A stretch of DNA of 64,000 bases from Streptomyces sp. NBC_01142 (GCF_026341125.1 NZ_JAPEOR010000003.1:1364001-1428000), one strand, 5' to 3'. Counted from the stretch's first letter, positions 26,531 through 36,260 are shown. Made by a program: numbers and translations. The notes: a model not told the origin generated them from the letters alone.

Positions 26531-29131
26531 ATGCTGCGTACCGCCCGGCGCAACGTCCTTGCGCACAAAGCCCGATTGATCATGACCGCGCTCGCGGTCC
26601 TGCTCGGCGTCGCCTTCGTCTCCGGCACCCTCGTCTTCGCCGACACCACCGCGAACGCCTTCCGCAACGCCTCTGCCCAGAGCCTCAAGGGCGTGGCCGT
26701 CTCCGTCCGGGCGGAGGCAGCCACCGCCACCGATACGGCTGCCCCCGATATGGCGGGCGGCGAGGACGGCAAGCCGGCCACCGCCCTCGACAGCGCGCTG
26801 GCGCGGAAGATCCGCCAACTGCCCGGCGTCGCCTCGGTGCGCCCCACCGTCCACGGGCAGGCCACCCTGGCCGGTATGGACGGCCGCCCGGTCAATGCTG
26901 ACACCAACGGGCAGGACCTGGCCACCAACTACCAGCCCGGCCAGAACGGCAAGGACAGCCGCTTCCCGCTGAAGGAAGGCCGCGGCCCCTCCGCCGAGGG
27001 TGAGCTGGCGCTGGACGCGAAGACCGCCGCGAAGGCCGGCTACCGGATCGGCGACCCGGTCCGCTTCGCTACCGACGGGCCCGCCCTGACCAAGAAGCTG
27101 GTCGGCATCGTCTCCACCGACGACCCGCAGGTCACCGCCGGCGGCACCCTCACGCTCTTCGACACCCAGACCGCACAGCAACTGTTCCACCACCCCGGCC
27201 AGTTCGACGAGATCGCGGTCGCGGCCAAGGACGGTACCGACGAGTACGCGCTGACCGACCAGGTGCGGACGCTGCTCCCCGAGCAGGGCGCCAGGGCCAC
27301 CAGCGGCGCCGACCTGGCCGCCGAGCAGTCTGCCCAGATCGCCGAGAACACCAGCTCCCTCACCAAGACGCTGCTGGTCTTCGCCGGGATCGCGCTGTTC
27401 GTCGGCGTGTTCATCATCGCCAACACCTTCACCATGCTCATCGCCCAGCGCAGCCGCGAGATCGCGCTGCTGCGGGCCGTGGGCGCCACGCGCCGCCAGG
27501 TCGTCCGCTCCGTCCTCATCGAGGCCGCCCTCCTCGGGCTCGTAGCCTCCGCCGCCGGATTCGCGCTCGGCCTCGGCATCGCCACCGTCATGCGCCCGCT
27601 GCTCAACACGACGGGTGCCGCACTGCCCGACGGACCGCTGGTCATCACGCCCGCGGCCCCACTGGCCTCGCTCGCGGTCGGCGTCCTCGTCACCGTCCTG
27701 GCCGCCTGGCTGCCGTCCCGCAAGGCCGCGAAAATCGCCCCCGTGGCGGCGCTCAGCAGCGTCGACCAGGCGCCGCCCGCCCGCGCCCTGGTGGTCCGCA
27801 ACGCGCTCGGCACGCTGCTCGCCGTGGCCGGGGTGCTGGTGATGCTGTACGTCTCCTCGCTCAAGACGAGCAAGGAGTCGAACCTGATCAGCGCGATGCT
27901 CGGCGGCGTACTGACGCTCGGCGGCGTGATCGTGCTTGCCCCGCTGCTCTCCCGGCCGCTGATCGCCCTGGCCGGCAAGGTCACCACGCGCTGGTTCGGT
28001 GTCAGCGGCAAGCTGGCCAAGGAGAATGCGCTGCGCAACCCGCGCCGCACCGCCGCCACCGCCTCTGCCCTGATGATCGGGCTCGCCCTGATCACCGGTC
28101 TGACCGTCGGCGCCCACTCCGCCCAGCGCGCGATGGACATCGAGGCCACCCAGGGGCTGGCCGCCGACTACAAGGTCAACTACAGCTCCGCCCGCGGGCT
28201 CGACGCGGCCGCGGCCGGCAAGGTCGCGCGGGTGCCCGGGGTCGCGGCGGCCGCCCCCGTCACCTCGGCGCAGCTCGACACCCAGGGCCAGTTCACTGTG
28301 ATCACCGGCACGGACCCGAAGGCGTTCGGCAAGGCCGCACAGCTCGACTTCCGCGCTGGCTCGCTGCACGACATCGGCCCCGGAAAGATCGCGGTTTCCG
28401 ACGAGTTCGCAGAGCAGGCCGGCCTGCACGTCGGCGACACCATCGATGCCGAGGTGGGCACCGGCGCGGACACCGGCAAGGCCCAGAAGAAGAAGCTGAC
28501 GGTCGTCGGCATCTACGCCAAGACCCGCGCCGCCGACGAGGTGCTGGGCACGCTGACCGACGTGCTCCCGCACTCCAGCTCCCAGGAGCTTGAGCACGTG
28601 CTGGTCAAGGCCGAGCCCGGCAAGGCTGCGGGCCTTGAGCGTCAGATCCGTGCCGCGCTTGGCGACAGCCCGCTGCTTAAGGTCCGAAACCAGGAGCAGC
28701 TCATCAAGGAGAACAACGAGTCGGTCACCACGGTCCTCACCATGATGTACGGGCTGCTCGGCATGGCCGTCGTCATCGCGATCCTCGGCGTCGTCAACAC
28801 CCTGGCCATGTCGGTCTTCGAGCGCACCCGCGAGATCGGGATGCTGCGGGCCATCGGCCTCGACCGCTCCGGGATCCGGCAGATGGTCCGGCTGGAATCG
28901 GTAGTCATCTCCCTGTTCGGCGCGGTGCTCGGCATCGGCACGGGCATCTTCCTGGCCTGGGCCGGAGGCAGCCTGACCACGTCCTCGATGCAGGAGTACG
29001 AGACCGTCCTGCCCTGGGAGCGCCTGGGCACCTTCCTGGCCCTTGCGCTGATGACCGGGGTCCTGGCTGCGATCTGGCCGGCCCGCCGAGCGGCCCGCCT
29101 GAACATGCTGCGGTCGATTCAGCCGAGTTGA
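26531..29131 (+). CDS. FtsX/MacB-like ABC transporter permease
   Basis: The 866-residue product has an N-terminal span (LIMTALAVLLGVAFVSGTLV) and a large extracellular MacB-PCD-like domain. It has two FtsX modules. The first is at about 280-420 (SLTKTLLVFAGIALFVGVFI, SREIALLRAVGATRRQVVRS). The second is at about 730-866 (GLLGMAVVIAILGVVNTLAM, TREIGMLRAIGLDRSGIRQM). A second extracellular domain and two further spans lie between. This duplicated layout is common in actinobacterial permeases that act as dimers with one ATPase type. With the kinase and regulator upstream it resembles Bce-like antimicrobial-peptide sensing and resistance modules, though the genes differ in type. Confidence 0.92.
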   Translation: MLRTARRNVLAHKARLIMTALAVLLGVAFVSGTLVFADTTANAFRNASAQSLKGVAVSVRAEAATATDTAAPDMAGGEDGKPATALDSALARKIRQLPGVASVRPTVHGQATLAGMDGRPVNADTNGQDLATNYQPGQNGKDSRFPLKEGRGPSAEGELALDAKTAAKAGYRIGDPVRFATDGPALTKKLVGIVSTDDPQVTAGGTLTLFDTQTAQQLFHHPGQFDEIAVAAKDGTDEYALTDQVRTLLPEQGARATSGADLAAEQSAQIAENTSSLTKTLLVFAGIALFVGVFIIANTFTMLIAQRSREIALLRAVGATRRQVVRSVLIEAALLGLVASAAGFALGLGIATVMRPLLNTTGAALPDGPLVITPAAPLASLAVGVLVTVLAAWLPSRKAAKIAPVAALSSVDQAPPARALVVRNALGTLLAVAGVLVMLYVSSLKTSKESNLISAMLGGVLTLGGVIVLAPLLSRPLIALAGKVTTRWFGVSGKLAKENALRNPRRTAATASALMIGLALITGLTVGAHSAQRAMDIEATQGLAADYKVNYSSARGLDAAAAGKVARVPGVAAAAPVTSAQLDTQGQFTVITGTDPKAFGKAAQLDFRAGSLHDIGPGKIAVSDEFAEQAGLHVGDTIDAEVGTGADTGKAQKKKLTVVGIYAKTRAADEVLGTLTDVLPHSSSQELEHVLVKAEPGKAAGLERQIRAALGDSPLLKVRNQEQLIKENNESVTTVLTMMYGLLGMAVVIAILGVVNTLAMSVFERTREIGMLRAIGLDRSGIRQMVRLESVVISLFGAVLGIGTGIFLAWAGGSLTTSSMQEYETVLPWERLGTFLALALMTGVLAAIWPARRAARLNMLRSIQPS

Positions 29132-29139
29132 GCCAAGAG

Positions 29140-29154
29140 GGGGTGCGGCACCCC
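29140..29154 (+). terminator. Hairpin after the permease gene
   Basis: The stem GGGGTG/CACCCC with a three-base loop lies 8 bases after the permease stop. There is no T run. It is a weak candidate terminator for the ABC operon. Confidence 0.4.
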
Positions 29155-29351
29155 GCAGACCGGGCCGCGTCGGGCTGCCACTCGCGAAACCGCGGCGCGC
29201 GATCAGCCCCTGAACAGCCCTTGAAGCCCTCTGAATACCGGCGCGACCGACCAGCGGTCGACGCCCGAGAAGTTCCCGACAAGTCAAGGAGATTCACGTG
29301 TCCACACTGTGCACAGCCCCTGCTCGTTGAGGCCGACGGAAGGTCAGTCTG

Positions 29352-30243
29352 GTGACGGGTGCACTCGCCACCGCCTTCCTCACCGGCATATCGCTGATCG
29401 GCTCCCCCACCCCGGCCCGCGCTGCCGACGGCAACACCTTCTTCAAGACCGAACAGGAAGTCTTCAACTTCCTCAACCAGAGCGCGCCCCTGAACCAGAA
29501 GGAAGCCGTCAAGGGCTACCCGGCCAGCGGCCAGGGCTCACAGGAGGTCAAACTCGACGACGTCGAGAAGGCCTACCCGCACGACCAGGCACTCAAGGAC
29601 GTCCCGTCCGTGCTCGGCAGCGGATTCAACCTCCCGCAGAGCATCCCCACCGAGGATCCCGACATCCGCAGGAGCAGCAGCGACGACAAGGAGCCGTGGC
29701 TTAGCAACTGGGACGCCAAGTCGATGTGCGGCCAGCCCAGCCATACCCAAGGCGGCGAGCCGATGCCCTGCGGTTTCGTGGGCGTGCTCGACAAGGCGTA
29801 TCCGACCATGCAGACCTCAGCGGCGGTGATGGGTAAGGCGCAGTTCTCCCAAGACCGGGGCCACGGTCGGCCAGGACACCAGCCAGACCAGCGGCTGGTC
29901 TGTCGGCGGAAAGGTCACCTCACAACTGACCACCCCCGGCGGGCCGGGCGGCGGCAATGCCGGAACGGAGCTCAACTTCACCTACAGCGAGTCGACCACC
30001 ACCACCAACAAGTGGACGACCATGACCGAGCAGAACAACACCTATGACGTCCCGGACGGCGTGTCCGGGTGAGTCGAGGGGCGCGCCAACGGCGGTACGT
30101 ACATCGGGTACATCGTCTACAAGCTCGACTTCACCGACGGCAACGGTGACCGGAAGCAGAAGATGGCCCTCATCCCGGCACGTGTACTGGTCCAGGCACC
30201 CGGCATCGCGGTTCCGATGACGTTCGTCAAACGCCAGGGGTAG
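29352..30243 (+). pseudogene. Secreted protein, frameshifted and with an in-frame stop
   Basis: It starts at about GTG 29352 with a signal peptide (TGALATAFLTGISLIGSPTP then ARAADG). The mature sequence FFKTEQEVFNFLNQSAPLNQ continues to about 29850. A frameshift then moves the reading to QTSGWSVGGKVTSQLTT and FTYSESTTTTNKWTTMTEQN. TGA at 30070-30072 replaces what should be a sense codon before VEGRANGGTYIGYIVYKLDF. The gene would end at TAG 30241-30243. The Ser/Thr-rich alternating stretch resembles the pore-forming strand region of aerolysin/ETX-MTX2 toxins, but this is only a resemblance. Confidence 0.65.
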
Positions 30244-30268
30244 CAGCACACATCCCCTGAACCACCTG

Positions 30269-30316
30269 GGGTGGCCCCGCGTCCCTGCGGCGGATGCACA
30301 TGGGGCGGGGCCACCC
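30269..30316 (+). terminator. Long hairpin after the secreted pseudogene
   Basis: Arms of 11 bp (GGGTGGCCCCG at 30269-30279 with its complement at 30306-30316) lie about 25 bases after the stop codon. Confidence 0.5.
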
Positions 30317-30430
30317 TGCGGGCTGGACGTGCAGCTGACGCCACCTGGTGACGCAGTGGTCGGTATCGGCCTGCCCTGTCCAATCCGATTCCGCATCTTC
30401 CGTCCGCTGGCGCCGCAAGTGCGCTGCCCC

Positions 30431-30978
30431 ATGGAGGACACCCGACGCTCACCAGTCCCCACGGAGGAGCCGCACGTCGGTGACCGGTCGACGCCCGGCT
30501 ATCGTTCGCGGCCCGCGACCACCGATGACGTTCTGGCGATTCACGCGCTGGTCACGTCCTGCGAACGGGAGGTGTACGGGCGGGGTCAGAGCGACGCTGG
30601 GGCCGTAGCTGCCGATCTCGCGCGGCCGGGCCTGGTGCCGGAGTCGGACACCGTCCTCGTTCTCGACCCGGCCGGGCGCCTCGTCGCCCGCGCCTGGGCG
30701 GACCGGCGCTCCGAGGTGGACGTGCATCCGGCCTGGGGCTGGACGTGCCGGGCACGGACGAGGGCTACCTCGAACAGGTTGCCGTACGCCGCGACCACCG
30801 CGGCCGCGGCATCGCCCGGCTCCTGCTGCGACACACGTTCCGCGCCTTCCACCGCACGGGCCTTTGCTCCTGCACCCTGTGGACCCACTCGGACACCGGC
30901 GCGCTCGACCTCTATCTACGGGTCGGCATGACGGTCCGGCAGAGCTCCACGGTCTTCCGCAAGGACCTCGGCGTATAG
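30431..30978 (+). pseudogene. GNAT acetyltransferase with one frameshift
   Basis: It starts at ATG 30431 (MEDTRRSPVPTEEPHVGDRS). The first frame runs through YRSRPATTDDVLAIHALVTS to AWADRRSEVDVHP. The frame changes at about 30735 and continues GLGLDVPGTDEGYLEQVAVR, RDHRGRGIARLLLRHTFRAF and LYLRVGMTVRQSSTVFRKDL to the stop at 30976-30978. The RGRGIA motif is the acetyl-CoA pyrophosphate loop of GNAT enzymes. A single-base indel separates it from an intact gene of about 183 codons. The substrate is unknown. Confidence 0.75.
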
Positions 30979-31062
30979 AACCGCTCCGCAGACATTGCTG
31001 TGGGCTCGGTGCTGTCGGAACGCCGCTCAGTTCTCCTGGGCGCGGATGACGGTGCGTCGGTG

Positions 31063-31262
31063 ATGGGGAAGACGTGCTGGCCTGCTGGTTCGGAGTGGAC
31101 CTCCACCGTCACCCGCGCGATCGGAGAGATACGGCCCCTGCTGGCCCAGCGGGGCTGCACGGTGGGGCCGAGTATCCGGCTGCGTACGCTCGCTGACGTC
31201 GTCGACCACCTCGGCGTGAGCGGGCAGAGCGCCATCGTTGACGCGACCGAGACCGTCGACGG
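31063..31262 (+). pseudogene. IS5/IS112-like transposase fragment
   Basis: The stretch reads GKTCWPAGSEWTSTVTRAIG, then RPLLAQRGCTVGPSIRLRTL and VSGQSAIVDATETV. It is the region from the HTH to the first catalytic Asp of a DDE endonuclease-type transposase. It joins the LysE fragment directly, and no ends are visible. Confidence 0.6.
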
Positions 31263-31264
31263 GC

Positions 31265-31564
31265 GGAAGGTTGTTCCGACGCTCGTTGGTGATCACCGTC
31301 CTGAACCCGAAGGCGATCTTGTTCTTCATCTCGTTCTTCGTGCAGTTCGTCCACCCCCAGTACGCGTACCCGGGGCTGTCCTTCGCGCTTCTCGCATTCG
31401 TCTACCAAGTCATCAGCATCGCGTACGTGACCGCAGTGATCCTCGGCGGTACGTATCTCGCCACGCAGTTCCGCCGCCGCCGGAAGCTGTCAGCGGGCCT
31501 CACGACGGGGGCGGGAGCGCTGTTCCTCGGTTTCGCGGCGAAGCTGGCCACAACCAGCAACTGA
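31265..31564 (+). pseudogene. LysE/RhtB-family exporter, C-terminal half
   Basis: It contains about 97 residues: GRLFRRSLVITVLNPKAILF, FISFFVQFVHPQYAYPG, then two more hydrophobic spans (LAFVYQVISIAYVTAVILGG, GAGALFLGFAAKLATTSN). NPKA(I/A)LFF is the family signature that starts the second half of these exporters of about 210 residues. The first half was replaced by the transposase fragment. Confidence 0.72.
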
Positions 31565-31742
31565 GCGTGGCGCCTGTGCCCCTCACACCCTGGCCGCTTT
31601 GCTCGGCGGCTGGGGCGCAGCGGGCAGATTGGTCTCGATTCCTTCACGTGCGATTCGATGTTGGATGCCGCGCTCAGGTAACCATCGTCGCAGGTGGGAG
31701 CAGGAGGTACTCCGCCGGAACGGATTCCGGCGGGGCTGTGTA

Positions 31743-32192
31743 TCAGCGCAGTGCCTGCAACTCGTGCATGGGGAACGGGTACCCCCATGCCTTCTGGTAG
31801 CCGGATTCACCGACCTCGGACAGCAGCTGTTCGGCCATCGACCGGACGTTGTCGACGAAGCCGCTGGTGGAGACGCGTCCCGCCCACCTGGGCTGTCCGC
31901 CGGCCCACCGGTTATCCATGGACTGCAGATCGTCGAAGTAGACGATCTGTACGTAGACCTCGTCCTCCGCACCGGAGAAGAAGACCCGTGTGCCGCTGGG
32001 CTCGCTCTCGAAGACCGCGAAGGACGACCTGGATCCGATCTGCAGGTCGCGGGCGGACTGCAGGATGCTCTTGAGCGCGTCGCCCAGGTACGTGGTGTGG
32101 ACCTCCAGGTCCTCGCCCGCGACGCTCCAACGCCAGGTGGCGCTTCCCGTCCCGATTAGCTCCCAGTGCATGTGCCTCATCTTCTCTGCCAT
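31743..32192 (-). CDS. Probable immunity protein of an orphan toxin cassette
   Basis: The 149-residue, acidic, cytoplasmic product has no signal peptide or membrane span. It starts MAEKMRHMHWELIGTGSATW and ends FPMHELQALR. It begins 9 bases after the stop of the toxin-tip fragment on the same strand, the standard toxin-then-immunity order. Two Trp/Phe-rich beta segments (WRWSVAGEDLEVHTTYL, EVYVQIVYFDDLQSM) suggest an alpha/beta fold. No named immunity family is recognised; the role is inferred from position. 31565-31742 is gene-free. Confidence 0.6.
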   Translation of the reverse strand: MAEKMRHMHWELIGTGSATWRWSVAGEDLEVHTTYLGDALKSILQSARDLQIGSRSSFAVFESEPSGTRVFFSGAEDEVYVQIVYFDDLQSMDNRWAGGQPRWAGRVSTSGFVDNVRSMAEQLLSEVGESGYQKAWGYPFPMHELQALR

Positions 32193-32201
32193 GTCTGGTT
32201 C

Positions 32202-32540
32202 CTACCTCGGATACGCGGTGCGGATCGACCCGTTCGGGTTGACGACCACCTCGACCTTGTAGAGCAGCTTCGGGTTGGGGCCCTGAGTGGTGCCGATCGG
32301 GTAGTCGTACTTCAGCGTGTGGACGAGTCCGTCCCGGGGCAGCCCATCGCGGTCGGGCGTGTTCGGTCTGCCCTTGGTGTTCCGTACCGTGTCCATGATC
32401 AGGTCACCGATCTCGTCCGCGTCCATGTATTCCGAGAACACGGTCTTCTCCAGCGTGGCACCCGGGCTGCCAGCCACGTGATGCTCGAGTGCGTGCTTGA
32501 ACCCCTCTCCCTCGAAGTGCGGGTCGCACGGTACCCGCGC
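32202..32540 (-). pseudogene. Orphan C-terminal toxin domain of a polymorphic toxin
   Basis: The open frame runs from a TAG at 32541-32543 with no start codon. It reads ARVPCDPHFEGEGFKHALEH, HHVAGSPGATLEKTVFSEYM, IGDLIMDTVRNTKG and ends VVVNPNGSIRTAYPR. The size (about 112 residues), the lack of start signals, the charged beta-rich end and the immunity-like gene 9 bases downstream fit the detached tip of an RHS or ALF-type toxin whose stalk was lost at about 32541. The nuclease-like HALEHH histidines could be catalytic, but no family is named. Confidence 0.55.
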
Positions 32541-32639
32541 CTAGAAGTGACCCGCTCTGGTTGTTGGCGCCTGTCGGGGGCGGTGAGGTTGGCTCTCGGT
32601 GGGCTCGAGTGCTTGAGGGAAAGTGACGAGCCGTATGCA

Positions 32640-34710
32640 CCCCGAACAAGGGGGCCGCGCGGCGTGTTCACCTGTGGGGCGCCGGCGTCGGCGCGGCCGT
32701 CACCGGCCTGGCCGCACCGGTTGCCGCTTTCGCGATCTGGCCGCGCAGGCACGGGCACGGGCCGAACGCGAGCGGGACATCGCCGCGGCAGCACGGGCAC
32801 GCGCGGAGGCCGAAGCCCGCACCGCGTCGGCAGCGCGGGCGCAGGCCAAGGCCGCCGCAGCCACCGCGGCTTCGGCACGAGCGGATGCCACGACGCATGA
32901 AGGCATCGCCGCCAAGGCCGACGAGAACGCCCGAGGTGAGGAGACCAACGCCCGCGACGCCAGGAACAAGGCGTTCGAGGCCGAGCGGCAGCACAACGCC
33001 CAGGAAGCCCGAGCGAAAGCCACCGAGGCCATCGCCGCCTCGGCCCGCGGCACGGTGCACGCCGGTGAAGCCCGGACCGCGGCGGACGCGGCGCGGACGG
33101 ACGCGAACACCGCCGGCACGGCAGCGGGTCAGGCCCGCAGCGCCGCGAACACAGCCAGCGGCGCGGCGGTACGCGCCCGTTCCGCGGCCACCGAGGCTGC
33201 GGGGGCGGCTGCCCGGGCACGGGCCGCGGCGGCGGAGGCCACCGCACACGCCGCCCGCGCGAACGCCGCGGCGAACAAGGCCGAGGCCGCCGCTGCCGCC
33301 GCCGGCGCCGCGGCGAACAAGGCCGAGGCCGAGGCCGCCGCCACCCACGCAGCAGCCCAGCGGGCCAACGCCAAGTCCGCAGAGGCCACCGCCCAAGAAG
33401 CCCGTGCCGGCATCGCCGCCCACGAAGCCTCCCGCCTGGCCGGACTGGCCGCCATCGAAGCCAACCAGGCCCTGCAGGCAGCCAACCGCACCCGGGACGA
33501 GGCCGACGGCGCGGTCCGCGAAGCCGCCATGGCTCGCATCCAGTCCACCATCGCGGTACAGGCCACCGCAGCCGCCCAGGCCACCGCAGCGGCCATCGCC
33601 GACCCCGCCAACACCGCCATCCAGCTGACCGCCCCCTTCTCCGGCGCCGACGTCGACGCCGACTTCGCCGCCACGGTAGCGAGCGCCGCCCAGGAGACGG
33701 GACAGGAACAACTCGCCTCGGCCGAGGCCAAAGCCACCGAAGCAGTCAAGGCCGCCGAAGCCGCCGCACAACGCGCCAACGCCCAAGTCGCCCCGGCATT
33801 CAAAGCCGCCGCCGACGCCGCCCGCTCCTCCGCAAACGCGGCACGCTCCGCCTCGGCAGCACTGAAGTCCGCCGCGCAAGCAGCCCAGGACGGCGCAAAG
33901 GCCAGGGCCGCCGCAGCCCGCGCCAACCAGGCCGACACCCAGGCCCAAGCCGACGCCAAACTCGCCCGCCAAGCCGCTAACCAGGCCTACGCGGACGCTA
34001 CAGCGGCACGCCAGGCAGCCACCCAGGCCGAAGCAGAAGCAGCACGCGCCCGCGGCGCCGCCGCCCAGGCCGACAACCACGCCGCCGCCGCCAACAGCGC
34101 CGCCAACCTCGCCGAACACGAAGCCACCGTGGCCCAGGGCGCGGCAGCACAGGCAGAAAAGGACGCTGCCGACGCCAACAGCCTGGCCGACTCCGCCGAA
34201 AAGCACGCCAAATCAGCCGAAGCCGCCGCCAAAAACGCCAACAAGTACGCCCACGAGGCCGACGAGGCAGCCAAAAAGGCCGAGGAATACCAGCGCGAAC
34301 AAGAACGCAAGGCCCGCGAGGAAGCCGCCAAGACGAAGAAGGAGGCCCCTGGCGGCGATCTGTCGGACGCAGAGCGCAAGGCACTCGAAGCCGCAGGCAT
34401 CAGCGTCGCGGAGTACGAGGCGGCCCGAGCGCTCGAGCAGACGGACCTGCTCGACTACCTGAGGGAAAACGGCGCCGAGCTCCTCGTCGAACTTGCCGCC
34501 GAGGAGATCAAGGAGTGCTGGGACGACCCCGACATCAACGTGGGGATTGACCGCCTGCGGTCATCCCTGGCCCACGCCCCTGCGGAGTCACCGGACGAAC
34601 TCGCCGACCGGCTCCTGCGCAACGCCCGGGGCTCCTCGTACCGAGCCGACGACATCGCCTTGCTCCTCACCGAGTACGGTTCCGGTCACGATGCCGAGGG
34701 CGACGCCTGA
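32640..34710 (+). pseudogene. Ala-rich coiled-coil (ALF-type toxin stalk) protein, truncated and fused
   Basis: About 600 residues of nearly uninterrupted Ala/Glu/Lys/Arg heptads (AAAARARAEAEARTASAARA, ANKAEAAAAAAGAAANKAEA, AEKHAKSAEAAAKNANKYAH) form a very long coiled coil. Such regions follow ALF repeats in secreted Streptomyces toxins. Just upstream another frame reads GAGVGAAVTGLAAPVAAFAI, so the natural 5' part is cut and shifted at about 32730. After DLSDAERKALEAAGISVAEY and EEIKECWDDPDI the tail changes to DRLRSSLAHAPAESPDELAD and RADDIALLLTEYG. This looks like the C-terminus of PP2C/SpoIIE phosphatases (ADD(I/V)ALL). The product is a fusion scar rather than a working toxin. Confidence 0.6.
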
Positions 34711-34837
34711 TCAGGGTGTCACTCTCAGAAGCCGTTGTCGTACCGATCATGGTGAGCGTGGGTTCGAGTGCGGCGACTCGGGCGGGTGATTTCCGGCTTG
34801 CCGGGCATAGAGGCAGGGCCTCCTGCACAGCTCGTGG

Positions 34838-35770
34838 GTGTCGAAGTCCATGAGCAACAGGAGGCCGGCCCTGGTGCCGCAGTCTTCCGTGTCGTTGCCT
34901 GCGGCGTCCAACTCACCCGCCCGGCCGTGTGATTGCCTCGCGCACGTGTACGGCAACGCGGCCGATCGTGGCGAGCGTGTGCGACGCTACCCGTCGGACA
35001 TGACCGACGCGGAGTGGGCGGTGGTCCGCAGCCTGCTACCGGTGCCGGCATGGATGAACGGCAAGGGCGGCCAGCCGGAGGGCTACTGCCATCGGCAGAT
35101 GATCGACGCGATCCGGTATCTCGTGGACAACGGGATCAAGTGGCGGGCGATGCCCGCGGACTTTCCCGCCTGGGACCGCGTCTACGCGTTCTTCCGCCGC
35201 TGGCGCGACCATCGCCTGATCACCGAGTTCCACGACCGACTGCGCAGCCGGGTTCGCGAGAGCGAGGGCCGGGAGACGGAACCGACGGCCGCGATCGTCG
35301 ACTCTCAGTCGGTCAAGGCAGCCGCGTCCGTCCCGGCGCCGTCACGGGGCTTCGACGGGGCCAAGAACATCAACGGCCGCAAGCGGCACCTGATCGTGGA
35401 CTGCCTTGGTCTGCTGCTGATGGTGCTGGTCACCCCGGCCGACGTGACTGACCGGGACGCCGCCTGCGGCATGCTGCCCCGCCACCGCACGATCCGGCTC
35501 GTGTGGGCCGATGGCGGCTACGCGGGCCGCCTCGTCGACTGGGCCAGGAACAAACTCCGCCTCACCCTGGAGATCGTCAAGCGCAGCGACGACATGCACG
35601 GCTTCGTCGTACTGCCCCGACGCTGGTGCGTAGAGCGCACCCTGGGCTGGCTGATGCGCTCCCGTCGCCTGGCCCGCGACTACGAGACCCGGCCCGCCAC
35701 CAGCGAAGCCGTGGTGCACTGGTCGATGGCCATACTCATGGGACGCCGCCTCGCCCGCCGCCGCACCTGA
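34838..35770 (+). CDS. IS5-family transposase
   Basis: The 310-residue product starts at GTG 34838 or ATG 34850. The core begins RVRRYPSDMTDAEWAVVRSL. Motifs: RYLVDNGIKWRAMPADFPAW, TAAIVDSQSVKAA (first Asp), LVWADGGYAGRLVDW (second Asp), and RRWCVERTLGWLMRSRRLAR (Glu). It is a single uninterrupted frame, so it is probably active. Confidence 0.9.
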   Translation: MSKSMSNRRPALVPQSSVSLPAASNSPARPCDCLAHVYGNAADRGERVRRYPSDMTDAEWAVVRSLLPVPAWMNGKGGQPEGYCHRQMIDAIRYLVDNGIKWRAMPADFPAWDRVYAFFRRWRDHRLITEFHDRLRSRVRESEGRETEPTAAIVDSQSVKAAASVPAPSRGFDGAKNINGRKRHLIVDCLGLLLMVLVTPADVTDRDAACGMLPRHRTIRLVWADGGYAGRLVDWARNKLRLTLEIVKRSDDMHGFVVLPRRWCVERTLGWLMRSRRLARDYETRPATSEAVVHWSMAILMGRRLARRRT

Positions 35771-35774
35771 TCAC

Positions 35775-36260
35775 TCACCCCGCCGGGCATCGGAGGAGGA
35801 ACAGGCCCGGCCGGTCCTCGGCCAGCCAGCCTCGCGCGACCAGCCGCTTTGCCTTGACCCGCACACCCTCGACCTTCGCCGGCACCAACTCCAGGCCCAA
35901 CCGAGCAGCCAGGTCCTTCGCCCGCAGCCCCTCCCCGCCGCCGTTGGCCTCCAGCCTCCGGTACTCGGGAGCAAGCACCTGAGCCGTAACACCTTCGCGC
36001 CACTCGGGGACCACCGAACCGGCCACGGGCTCCTTCACCTCGACCGGAACCGGTGCCGGCCGGACCGGCTCCTGCGGCACAGCACCTGCGGCCAGGGCCT
36101 CGGCCAGTTCCACGAGCGCGACGACCCGCCGTTCCAGCACGGCTTCCGCCTCTGCCAGCTCGGCCCGAACCCGGTCCGCCTCGGCGCGCAGTTCCTCCAC
36201 CCGCACCCGGGCAACCGACTCCCGAGCCTCCAACATCCCCATCACCGACGGCACCTGCAT
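35775..36260 (-). CDS. IS-borne passenger protein, coiled coil plus wHTH-like end
   Basis: The product has about 161 residues from MQVPSVMGMLEARES (ATG 36260). Another possible start lies at 36317, and ATG 36242 is also open. Residues of about 10-65 form a coiled coil (RVEELRAEADRVRAELAEAE). The C-terminal 60 (LRAKDLAARLGLELVPAKVE, VRVKAKRLVARGWLAEDRPG) look like a winged HTH. It lies convergent to the transposase, four bases from its stop and inside the inverted repeats, so it moves with the element. Similar proteins are frequent in Streptomyces, but I know no function. A regulator of transposition is one possibility. Confidence 0.6.
   Translation of the reverse strand: MQVPSVMGMLEARESVARVRVEELRAEADRVRAELAEAEAVLERRVVALVELAEALAAGAVPQEPVRPAPVPVEVKEPVAGSVVPEWREGVTAQVLAPEYRRLEANGGGEGLRAKDLAARLGLELVPAKVEGVRVKAKRLVARGWLAEDRPGLFLLRCPAG

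Noticed and set aside
26333..29287. 984-codon open frame on the minus strand
   Set aside because: It is antisense to the FtsX-like permease. Its Gly/Arg/Gln-rich reading with no domains is the usual shadow of a high-GC gene.
32668..34206. Gly/Cys-rich 512-codon frame on the minus strand
   Set aside because: It is the antisense of the Ala-rich coiled-coil gene (GCC codons read as GGC). There is no real protein signal.
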